A stretch of DNA of 20,888 nucleotides, taken from assembly GCA_947461645.1 (NCBI GenBank), contig CANHMN010000003.1:1-20888 (forward strand). The letters run 5' to 3'. The translations under genes and the position numbers were made by a program. The notes under the pieces are model-generated. The model saw nothing but the letters and a program-made list of their open reading frames with translations. It had not been told where the DNA came from and searched no databases. How positions within the stretch are numbered: the stretch's first letter is position 1; every line of letters begins with the position of its first letter. Origin of the DNA: Chitinophagaceae bacterium. GTDB lineage: Bacteria; Bacteroidota; Bacteroidia; Chitinophagales; Chitinophagaceae. Below, piece after piece: positions 15,125 through 20,888 of this stretch.

Positions 15125-16474
15125 CTAAGCCGGCACATGAATTGGATCAGCATAGTGTTTTAATCCATAATTTTCCGTCAAACACTTTTCAGGATTATTG
15201 ACATGCCATTCAAACTCATCGCGGAAATGTCTGATAGCAGCGGCTACAGGCCACGCAGCAGCATCTCCCAACGGACAAATGGTATTCCCTTCGATTTTTC
15301 TCTGGATATCCCAAAGCAAATCGATATCACTCATCTTTCCTTTTCCTTTCTCTATATTCAGTAAGATTTTTTCCATCCAGCCTGTGCCCTCACGGCAAGG
15401 ACTACACTGTCCGCAACTTTCATGACGGTAAAATCTTGCTAAGGTATACGTGTGCCTTACAATGCACTGGTCTTCATCTAATACAATAAAACCGCCTGAA
15501 CCCATCATTGAGCCAGTTGCAAAACCACCATCACTTAAGCTTTCATAATTCATCAATCTTTTTTCTCCTTTCGCGGTGGTGAGCAAAAGATTGGCAGGCA
15601 AAATCGGAACAGATGAGCCGCCAGGAATACAGGCTTTCAATTTTTTTCCGTTTGGAATTCCTCCGCAGTATTCTTCGCTGTAAATAAACTCTTCTACCGA
15701 AATCGTCATGTCAATTTCATAAACGCCAGGCTTGTTGATGTTACCGCAAGCGGAAATCAATTTTGTGCCGGTAGATTTACCAACGCCAATTTGCGCATAC
15801 GCCTCACCTCCATTATTTATGATAGGCACAACCGCTGCAAGTGTTTCCACATTGTTGACAACAGTGGGGCAACCCCATAATCCTTTCACAGCAGGAAAAG
15901 GTGGTTTGATTCTTGGATTACCTCTTTTCCCTTCGAGTGATTCCAGCAAGGCAGTTTCTTCACCACAAATGTATGCTCCGGCTCCGCGTTGAACATAAAT
16001 GTTACAATCAAAACCGCTTCCATGAATATTTTTTCCCAACCAACCGTTTTGGTGAGCTTCCTTAATGGCTTCTTCAAGAATATCTGTTATCCAATCATAT
16101 TCTCCTCTAATGTAAATGTAACTGTTGTTGCTTCCTAACGCATAAGAAGAGACGATCATCCCTTCAATTAAAAGATGAGGAATAAACTCCATCAAGTAGC
16201 GATCCTTAAAAGTTCCAGGTTCACTTTCATCGGCATTGCAAACAACATACCTGGGCAATCCTTCTGGCTTAGCAAGGAAACTCCATTTCATCCCGGTAGG
16301 GAAACCTGCTCCGCCCCTTCCCCTCAATCCGCTCTTTTTTACTTCCTCCACAATTTCTTCAGGCTTCATTTTTAAAGCTTTCTCCACACTGCTGTAACCA
16401 CCTTCTTTACGATATACATCGTAATGCCTGATGCCTTCAATATGCGCTTTTTCCAATAATAATTTTCTTCCCAT
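15125..16474 (-). CDS. nuoF: NADH-quinone oxidoreductase subunit F (FMN/NADH-binding)
   Basis: NuoF oxidises NADH through FMN and passes electrons to cluster N3, the entry point of complex I. It has 449 residues, normal for the family. Features are the Gly-rich FMN/NADH loop GRGGAGFPTG (52-61), CNADESEPGTFKDR (79-92), GAGAYICGEETAL (164-176), and the N3 [4Fe-4S] ligands C354, C357, C360 (ESCGQCSPCREG) with C400 (NTICPLGDAAAWP). It begins 38 bases after nuoE. Its stop codon is immediately followed by the GxxExxY cassette's repeat. Confidence 0.97.
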   Translation of the reverse strand: MGRKLLLEKAHIEGIRHYDVYRKEGGYSSVEKALKMKPEEIVEEVKKSGLRGRGGAGFPTGMKWSFLAKPEGLPRYVVCNADESEPGTFKDRYLMEFIPHLLIEGMIVSSYALGSNNSYIYIRGEYDWITDILEEAIKEAHQNGWLGKNIHGSGFDCNIYVQRGAGAYICGEETALLESLEGKRGNPRIKPPFPAVKGLWGCPTVVNNVETLAAVVPIINNGGEAYAQIGVGKSTGTKLISACGNINKPGVYEIDMTISVEEFIYSEEYCGGIPNGKKLKACIPGGSSVPILPANLLLTTAKGEKRLMNYESLSDGGFATGSMMGSGGFIVLDEDQCIVRHTYTLARFYRHESCGQCSPCREGTGWMEKILLNIEKGKGKMSDIDLLWDIQRKIEGNTICPLGDAAAWPVAAAIRHFRDEFEWHVNNPEKCLTENYGLKHYADPIHVPA

Positions 16475-16512
16475 TGTATATTCCGTTTTGCGGATGAATA
16501 GCTTTTCTACAA

Positions 16513-17004
16513 TCAGTTGTTTTTAGCTCTGCATTCTTCAATGATGGCATCTACCTTTGCTTTGGTTAAATGCTCTTTGTATGTTTTGCCGTATTGCATC
16601 ATTGGAGCATATCCACAGGCACCAAGACACTCTACTGTTTTCAACGTAAATAAACCATCAGAAGTAGTCTCACCTACATTGATGTTTAGTTTTTGTTTGA
16701 TGTAGTCAATAATATCGTCACTTCCATTAAGCATACAAGGGCCTGTCTGACATACCTCAAAAAGATGTTTACCAACAGGCTTTAAATTGAACATGCTGTA
16801 AAAACTTGCCACCTCATATACTTCAATAGGTTCAAGTTGAAGCAACCCAGCTACATAATCCATCACTGGAACATCCAACCAACCTCCGAATTCAACCTGA
16901 GCCAAATGCAAGACAGGCAAAAGCGCGCTCTTTTGTTTACCGCTTGGGTAACGAGCGATGATCTCTTTCACTTTAGCCAAACTTGTTTCTTTAAATTGTA
17001 TCAT
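16513..17004 (-). CDS. nuoE: NADH-quinone oxidoreductase subunit E (2Fe-2S)
   Basis: NuoE is the thioredoxin-like [2Fe-2S] N1a subunit of the NADH module. From the ATG at 17004 it has 163 residues, near the family norm. Ligands are C85 and C90 (VCQTGPCML) and C126 and C130 (ECLGACGYAP). An N-terminal helical bundle includes RYPSGKQKSALLPVLHLAQ. A TTG at 17025 would add seven residues but lies within a low-complexity repeat, so the ATG is chosen. The gap to nuoD (143 bases) is the largest in the operon apart from the GxxExxY insertion and holds repeats. Confidence 0.95.
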   Translation of the reverse strand: MIQFKETSLAKVKEIIARYPSGKQKSALLPVLHLAQVEFGGWLDVPVMDYVAGLLQLEPIEVYEVASFYSMFNLKPVGKHLFEVCQTGPCMLNGSDDIIDYIKQKLNINVGETTSDGLFTLKTVECLGACGYAPMMQYGKTYKEHLTKAKVDAIIEECRAKNN

Positions 17005-17021
17005 TTTTTTTAATTCAGAAT

Positions 17022-17035
17022 TCAAAAGTCAAAAT
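17022..17035. repeat. Single copy of the 14-bp unit TCAAAAGTCAAAAT
   Basis: The same 14 bases appear twice in tandem in the nuoB/nuoC gap at 18929-18956. Here one copy lies just upstream of the nuoE start. The unit is itself two near-identical heptamers, TCAAAA(G/T). Confidence 0.6.
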
Positions 17036-17109
17036 GGAGAAATTAAAAACAATAGTTTAAAATCAAAAAAAGGATTCTAAAAAATTACTTTTTACCACCT
17101 CACCCCCAA

Positions 17110-17131
17110 CCCCTCTCCCACGTGAGAGGGG
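17110..17131. repeat. Palindromic repeat in the nuoD/nuoE gap
   Basis: CCCCTCTC (17110-17117) and GAGAGGGG (17124-17131) form a perfect 8-bp stem with a 6-base loop, preceded on the plus strand by a C-rich CCTCACCCCCAA segment. It starts 16 bases after the nuoD stop. From memory, very similar C-rich palindromes occur dispersed in many bacterial genomes. In the mRNA it would make a stable hairpin inside the operon, without a U-run, so it is more likely a processing or stability element than a terminator. Confidence 0.65.
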
Positions 17132-17147
17132 AGCAATTAAAATCTCA

Positions 17148-18377
17148 TCAAGCGTCCAATTCGCCCGCAATCAAATTCAAGCTGCTCATGGTAATTACAG
17201 CATCACTCAGCATTCCACCTTTGATCAATTCAGGATAAGCTTGATAGTAAATGAAACATGGTCTTCTGAAATGCAGGCGATAAGGAGTTCTTCCTCCATC
17301 GCTAATCAGGTAAAAACCAAGCTCACCGTTTGCACCTTCAACAGCATTGTACACTTCACCCGCAGGAATATCAATCTCACCCATGATGATTTTGAAATGG
17401 TAAATCAAGGCTTCCATTTTGGTATAAACATCTTTCTTCTCTGGCAAGTAGTAAGCAGGGGTATCTGCGTGAAACACTTCCGCTTCGGCACCTTTGAATT
17501 CCTGTACTTTTTGGTAGGCTTGTCTAAGGATGCTTAGGCTTTGCCACATTTCCTGGTTTCTTACCAAGAAACGGTCATAGCAATCGCCGGTGGTTCCTAC
17601 AGGAATCGTGAAATCAAAATCCTGGTAACTGCTGTATGGCGAGTGTACTCTTACATCATAATCAACTCCAGCAGCGCGAAGGTTAGGTCCGGTAAAGCCA
17701 TAATTCATGGCTCTTTCCGCAGATATTGGTCCGCAACCGATGGTGCGTTCCATGAAAATTCTGTTACGCGTAAAGAGGTTTTCAAATTCTTTTAGCTGAG
17801 CAGGATAACCTGTTTTTTCATCAAGAAATTTCTCAAGCTTTTCAAAGGCAGTGTTCGTGAAGTTTCTTTCAAAACCACCGATACGGCCAATATTGGTAGT
17901 GAGTCTCGATCCGCAAACTTCTTCATAGATTTCATAAATCAGTTCACGAAATTGCATCACGTAAAGAAATCCGGAATAAGCTCCAGTATCAACACCAACA
18001 ATTGAATTACAAATAAGGTGATCTGAAATTCTAGCAAGCTCCATGATAATCACGCGCAAATAATCTACCCGCTTCGGAGTGCTAACTCCGAGTAATTTCT
18101 CACAGGTAAGGTGCCAGCCCATATTGTTGATGGGTGATGAGCAATAATTCAGTCGATCGGTAAGCGGTGTGATTTGAAAAAGATTTCTTCTCTCGGCAAT
18201 TTTTTCGAAAGCCCTGTGTATGTATCCTACTGTTGAAGTGGCTTTCATGATGCGCTCTCCATCCAATTCCAGAATGTTCTGAAAAACGCCATGCGTTGCC
18301 GGATGGGTTGGCCCGAGGTTAAGCGTGGTTGTTTGCTTTTCAATGCTTCCTTCCGGTAATAATATGTGCTCGCTCAT
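17148..18377 (-). CDS. nuoD: NADH-quinone oxidoreductase subunit D (49 kDa type)
   Basis: NuoD forms most of the quinone-binding pocket with NuoB and NuoH. It has 409 residues and is not fused to NuoC. The N-terminal loop LGPTHPATHG (21-30) carries the conserved His near the quinone headgroup, and QITPLTDRLNYCSSPINN (68-85) has the conserved Tyr at 78. The C-terminal part has GEIDIPAGEVYNAVEGANGE and the family ending around MSSLNLIAGELDA. It starts 35 bases after nuoC. Confidence 0.97.
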   Translation of the reverse strand: MSEHILLPEGSIEKQTTTLNLGPTHPATHGVFQNILELDGERIMKATSTVGYIHRAFEKIAERRNLFQITPLTDRLNYCSSPINNMGWHLTCEKLLGVSTPKRVDYLRVIIMELARISDHLICNSIVGVDTGAYSGFLYVMQFRELIYEIYEEVCGSRLTTNIGRIGGFERNFTNTAFEKLEKFLDEKTGYPAQLKEFENLFTRNRIFMERTIGCGPISAERAMNYGFTGPNLRAAGVDYDVRVHSPYSSYQDFDFTIPVGTTGDCYDRFLVRNQEMWQSLSILRQAYQKVQEFKGAEAEVFHADTPAYYLPEKKDVYTKMEALIYHFKIIMGEIDIPAGEVYNAVEGANGELGFYLISDGGRTPYRLHFRRPCFIYYQAYPELIKGGMLSDAVITMSSLNLIAGELDA

Positions 18378-18412
18378 AATTTCAATTTGATTGTTTGGCC
18401 ATTTTTCAATTG

Positions 18413-18913
18413 TTATCTTCCAAACATGTCATCATCTTTATCAATTCTAGTTTGATCCTCCAATGGAAATTCTTTTCTCAATGGGAAGTAATCCATTTCA
18501 TCCACATTCAATATTCTAATCAAATTGGGATGGCCAACAAAATTCACCCCAAAGAAATCGTAGGTTTCGCGCTCCATAAAATTGGCTGACTGAAACAACG
18601 CTGTTGCACTATACACATCAGGTTGTTGAATATCAGTAAACACCTTGAAGCGAATACGCACATTGTCTACCCAGTTGTGCAAATGATAAACCACGGCCAA
18701 TTCAGCTCCTTTGTTATCGGGATAATGCACAGCCTGCAAGTCGGTTAGAAATTTAAAATTCAATTCAGCATCATCAAACAAGAATTGCAAAACCTTCAAA
18801 TTGATTTCTTTATTCGCTGTGAAGGTCAACATTCCATAAGGCTCTTGCCAGTTGGTCAATTGCTCACCGAATTTTTCTGTTAGTCTTTGTTGTATGTTTT
18901 CGTTTGTCAGCAT
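18413..18913 (-). CDS. nuoC: NADH-quinone oxidoreductase subunit C (30 kDa type)
   Basis: NuoC is a peripheral-arm subunit without cofactors that supports NuoD and NuoB. The protein has 166 residues. The signature ERETYDFFGVNFVGHPNL, followed by RILNVDEMDYFPLRKEFPLED, is characteristic of the 30 kDa subunit family. The acidic C-terminus ends DKDDDMFGR. It is separate from nuoD here, unlike the fused nuoCD of E. coli. A 91-base gap with repeats separates it from nuoB. Confidence 0.96.
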   Translation of the reverse strand: MLTNENIQQRLTEKFGEQLTNWQEPYGMLTFTANKEINLKVLQFLFDDAELNFKFLTDLQAVHYPDNKGAELAVVYHLHNWVDNVRIRFKVFTDIQQPDVYSATALFQSANFMERETYDFFGVNFVGHPNLIRILNVDEMDYFPLRKEFPLEDQTRIDKDDDMFGR

Positions 18914-18928
18914 TATTGATTGTATAAA

Positions 18929-18975
18929 TCAAAAGTCAAAATTCAAAAGTCAAAATTCAAAATCAAAATCCAAAA
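18929..18975. repeat. Heptamer tandem repeat TCAAAA(G/T) in the nuoB/nuoC gap
   Basis: Two perfect copies of TCAAAAGTCAAAAT (18929-18942, 18943-18956) are followed by a third lacking one base (18957-18969) and a last degenerate unit, CCAAAAG. The period is seven bases. It fills the intergenic space just upstream of nuoC. Confidence 0.75.
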
Positions 18976-18978
18976 GCT

Positions 18979-18994
18979 TGCCTGCAGTAAGGCA
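18979..18994. repeat. Short inverted repeat beside the heptamer array
   Basis: TGCCT-GCAGTA-AGGCA is a 5-bp stem with a 6-base loop between the heptamer array and the nuoB stop. It resembles the CCTGCC-TGAT-GGCAGG palindrome upstream of mnmE only loosely. Confidence 0.4.
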
Positions 18995-19004
18995 TGAAGA
19001 ACCA

Positions 19005-19568
19005 TTATTTAATGCCATAACTGTTCATCAGCTCTTTGTACTGATCGCTGTGTCTTCTTCTCAAACCTTCAGCATTAACCAATTCCTGCACTTTCATAAA
19101 TCCATCAAGGATAGCTTCGGGTCTTGGCGGACAGCCTGGCACATAAACATCAACCGGAATTACTTGATCAATGCCCTGCAACACAGAATAGCTGTCGAAT
19201 ATTCCTCCACTGCTTGCGCATGCACCAACAGCAATTACCCAACGTGGCTCAGCCATTTGAATGTAAACTTGCTTAAGCACTGGAGCCATTTTTTTAGCAA
19301 TCGTACCCATTACCATGAGCAAGTCGCATTGGCGGGGGGAAAAGCCTACTCTTTCAGAACCAAATCTGGCTAAATCATAGTGACTTGCCATTGTTGCCAT
19401 GAATTCAATTCCGCAACAACTGGTAGCAAATGGCAAAGGCCATATGGAGTTTTTTCGGGCTAGACTTACCACTTTTTCAAAGTTGGTAGCCATGAAACCT
19501 TCTCCCATGTATCCTTCTGGAATTCCTTCAAACTTAATAGTATTGTTGTATTGAACCGGGCGCGACAT
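19005..19568 (-). CDS. nuoB: NADH-quinone oxidoreductase subunit B (cluster N2)
   Basis: NuoB holds the terminal [4Fe-4S] cluster N2 that reduces quinone. The protein has 187 residues. The ligands are the tandem C51-C52 (TSCCGIEFMA), C117 (VGACASSGG) and C146 (VPGCPPRPEA), the exact family arrangement. A short N-terminal region (about 1-28) precedes the conserved core. It lies 72 bases after nuoA. Confidence 0.97.
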   Translation of the reverse strand: MSRPVQYNNTIKFEGIPEGYMGEGFMATNFEKVVSLARKNSIWPLPFATSCCGIEFMATMASHYDLARFGSERVGFSPRQCDLLMVMGTIAKKMAPVLKQVYIQMAEPRWVIAVGACASSGGIFDSYSVLQGIDQVIPVDVYVPGCPPRPEAILDGFMKVQELVNAEGLRRRHSDQYKELMNSYGIK

Positions 19569-19640
19569 GTTTGAGATTTTAGGTTTTATGTTTGATTAAC
19601 AACCGTTGTTGTAATTCAGTTCATTTTTCGATGATAAAAA

Positions 19641-20036
19641 TTAGTCTTCCCATTTCATTGCCCCTTTTTTGAAAATATAAACAAACCCTGACATGAAAGA
19701 AGCAACAAAAAATATTACTGCTACAAAGCCTTCCCAACCGAGTTGTTTAAAATTTACCGCATAAGGATAAAAGAAGATAACCTCTACATCAAACAAGACA
19801 AAGAGAATTGCTACAAGAAAATACTTAATAGCCATGGGTTGGCGAGCATTTCCTTTGATTTCAATTCCGCTTTCGAAGTTCTGTAGCTTGTCTGAAGTTT
19901 TACGTTTAGGTCCAAGCAAATCAGATCCCCAAATAATGGTAAAAACCAAGCCCAATGCAAAAATGATTTGAATGAAAATGGGCAAATAATTAGAAGCGTT
20001 GTTTACCTGGGCTTGAAGAAGATTAATGAACATCAT
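19641..20036 (-). CDS. nuoA: NADH-quinone oxidoreductase subunit A
   Basis: NuoA is a small membrane subunit near the quinone cavity. Its 131 residues have three membrane segments (about 18-37, 69-91, 103-122). The first loop contains NFESGIE, and the second segment begins KYFLVAILFVLFDVEVIFFY, with D83 and E85 in the family's conserved acidic positions. It is the first gene of the nuo operon, directly below a consensus promoter. The second codon is also ATG and could be the start. Confidence 0.96.
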   Translation of the reverse strand: MMFINLLQAQVNNASNYLPIFIQIIFALGLVFTIIWGSDLLGPKRKTSDKLQNFESGIEIKGNARQPMAIKYFLVAILFVLFDVEVIFFYPYAVNFKQLGWEGFVAVIFFVASFMSGFVYIFKKGAMKWED

Positions 20037-20058
20037 TTTCGCATAAAAATTTGGTATG

Positions 20059-20088
20059 CAAAAATAAGATAGCTTAAGTAATATACAA
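20059..20088 (-). promoter_or_regulatory. Predicted nuo operon promoter (Bacteroidota type)
   Basis: On the minus strand TTG (20088-20086) is followed after exactly 19 bases by TATTTTTG (20066-20059), matching the phylum's TTG-N19-21-TAnnTTTG consensus. Transcription should begin near 20053, giving a leader of about 17 bases before the nuoA ATG. Confidence 0.75.
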
Positions 20089-20106
20089 TGATGATTATCA
20101 AGAAAT

Positions 20107-20134
20107 AAAAAACCGCTCCTGAAGGAAGCGGTTT
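20107..20134 (-). terminator. Intrinsic terminator after rpsP
   Basis: AAACCGCT and AGCGGTTT form an 8-bp stem (20110-20117 with 20127-20134), with further CCT/AGG pairing inside. On the minus strand it ends in a short T-run. It lies about 25 bases after the rpsP stop and separates rpsP from the nuo promoter. Confidence 0.8.
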
Positions 20135-20159
20135 AGAATGAATTAACTATACAGTGATT

Positions 20160-20645
20160 TTATTCCTCTGTTTTGGTTTCTTCAGCAGCATCGGCAGCAA
20201 GGGTGTCTTCAGCCGGAGCTTCTTCTACCGGAGCAGCAACTTTTTTAACTACAGGAACACTGCGATCCATACGCGCTTTTTTGTTGGCGCTTTGACGCTT
20301 AGCAACCTGAGCATCGTGCTCTGTACTCCATTTGGTGAATTTTTCCATTGCAGTAGCTTCATCAAATAAGCCCAAGCTCACTCCACGAAGAAGGTGCTTA
20401 AGGTAAAGTACTCCTTTGAACGAAAGAATGCGACGAACTGTGTCGGTTGGTTGAGCTCCTTTCTGAAGCCAATCCAATGCTTTCTGACGATCAACCAAAA
20501 CTGTAGCAGGAACAGTCAATGGGTTGTAAGTACCTAATTTTTGAATGAATTTTCCATCACGCGGACTGCGTGCGTCGGCAACGACAATGAAGTAGAATGG
20601 TCTCTTCTTTGAGCCATGTCTTTGAAGTCTGATTTTAACAGCCAT
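20160..20645 (-). CDS. rpsP: 30S ribosomal protein bS16
   Basis: bS16 is a small-subunit ribosomal protein needed for 30S assembly. The conserved domain covers about residues 1-85 ([20 protein letters not shown], then [17 protein letters not shown] and [15 protein letters not shown]). The protein has 161 residues, about twice the E. coli length, because of a basic linker and an Ala/Glu-rich acidic tail (about 130-161). Such extensions are known in Bacteroidota. It has its own promoter and terminator; rimM and trmD, frequent partners elsewhere, do not follow it. Confidence 0.96.
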   Translation of the reverse strand: MAVKIRLQRHGSKKRPFYFIVVADARSPRDGKFIQKLGTYNPLTVPATVLVDRQKALDWLQKGAQPTDTVRRILSFKGVLYLKHLLRGVSLGLFDEATAMEKFTKWSTEHDAQVAKRQSANKKARMDRSVPVVKKVAAPVEEAPAEDTLAADAAEETKTEE

Positions 20646-20678
20646 AAAAAATAGACATTTTTTTGGGTCGTGAACAAT

Positions 20679-20701
20679 AGGGTTTATCCCTTAGAAAAGG
20701 G
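20679..20701 (-). promoter_or_regulatory. Two mutually exclusive small hairpins in the rpsP leader
   Basis: Near the predicted 5' end of the rpsP mRNA, CCCTT-TTCT-AAGGG can form a 5-bp hairpin, while the same AGGG can pair instead with the next CCCT (AGGG-ATAAA-CCCT). The stems are short, so regulatory meaning is uncertain. Confidence 0.25.
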
Positions 20702-20705
20702 CAGG

Positions 20706-20736
20706 CAAAGATAGGGCGCTGTTTCTTTTTGACCAA
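20706..20736 (-). promoter_or_regulatory. Predicted rpsP promoter (Bacteroidota type)
   Basis: On the minus strand TTG (20736-20734) is followed after 20 bases by TATCTTTG (20713-20706), a match to TTG-N19-21-TAnnTTTG. The predicted start is near 20700, leaving a leader of about 55 bases. Confidence 0.75.
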
Positions 20737-20888
20737 AAAAATATCCCAATAAGTATAAATAACTTAAACGAAAAACTTCAAATTCATCAGCAACTGGGGC
20801 TGTTTGATATAGTTACTTGAATAGTATTCAATAGATAGGGGCAGAAATCACTAAAATCAATGAGCTTCTACAAATTACTTACCCATCA
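20737..20888. other. Upstream intergenic region; possible start of a divergent gene
   Basis: No gene can be established here. A plus-strand frame opens at ATG 20860 (reading MSFYKLLTH) and stays open to the edge, but nine residues prove nothing. All three minus-strand frames have a stop within the last 12 bases, so a minus-strand gene could also end just outside. No consensus promoter is seen on the plus strand. Confidence 0.3.

Noticed and set aside
17005..17025. Upstream TTG extension of nuoE by seven residues
   Set aside because: It lies in a low-complexity repeat, and a good ATG follows at 17004 with a normal family length.
17110..17131. Terminator splitting the nuo operon
   Set aside because: Neither side of the stem has a U-run, and a full set of downstream nuo genes depends on readthrough.
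18929..18975. CRISPR-like array
   Set aside because: The period is seven bases with no spacers and no cas genes; it is a simple tandem repeat.

Overview
The window looks like chromosomal DNA of a Bacteroidota bacterium. Signs of this are two promoters matching the phylum's TTG-N19/20-TAnnTTTG consensus, little sign of Shine-Dalgarno sequences, an ExbB-ExbD-ExbD-TonB cluster, a short NuoG without the large molybdopterin-type domain, bS16 with an acidic C-terminal tail, and a GxxExxY-family gene. The class is not resolved from sequence alone. Every gene called with confidence lies on the minus strand, so transcription runs from high to low coordinates.

From right to left: rpsP (bS16) has its own promoter and terminator. 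Next is a complete 14-subunit respiratory complex I operon in canonical order, nuoA-B-C-D-E-F-G-H-I-J-K-L-M-N (20036 down to 6101), with a clear promoter before nuoA. It encodes the NADH input module (E, F, G), the quinone-reducing module (B, C, D, I) and the membrane proton-pumping arm (A, H, J, K, L, M, N). Visible iron-sulfur ligands, FMN loop and proton-path charged residues are present, so the complex is predicted to be functional.

The operon is interrupted once. A 465-bp block between nuoF and nuoG carries a 125-residue GxxExxY protein with a PD-(D/E)xK-like core. The block is bounded by 29-bp imperfect inverted repeats, each built from three 9-bp units, and it begins one base after the nuoF stop codon. 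Two other operon gaps (nuoD/nuoE and nuoB/nuoC) hold short low-complexity or palindromic repeats, including a shared 14-bp unit.

Below the operon lie a MacB/FtsX-type ABC permease without a neighbouring ATPase, then a TonB energy-transduction cluster (exbB, two exbD paralogues, tonB) ending in a good terminator. Last is mnmE (tRNA-U34 modification GTPase), complete except for its final residue at the window edge.

Most of the window is conserved housekeeping sequence. I found no CRISPR array, tRNA, rRNA, phage or undescribed multi-gene system. The GxxExxY cassette and its repeats are the item most worth a second look.
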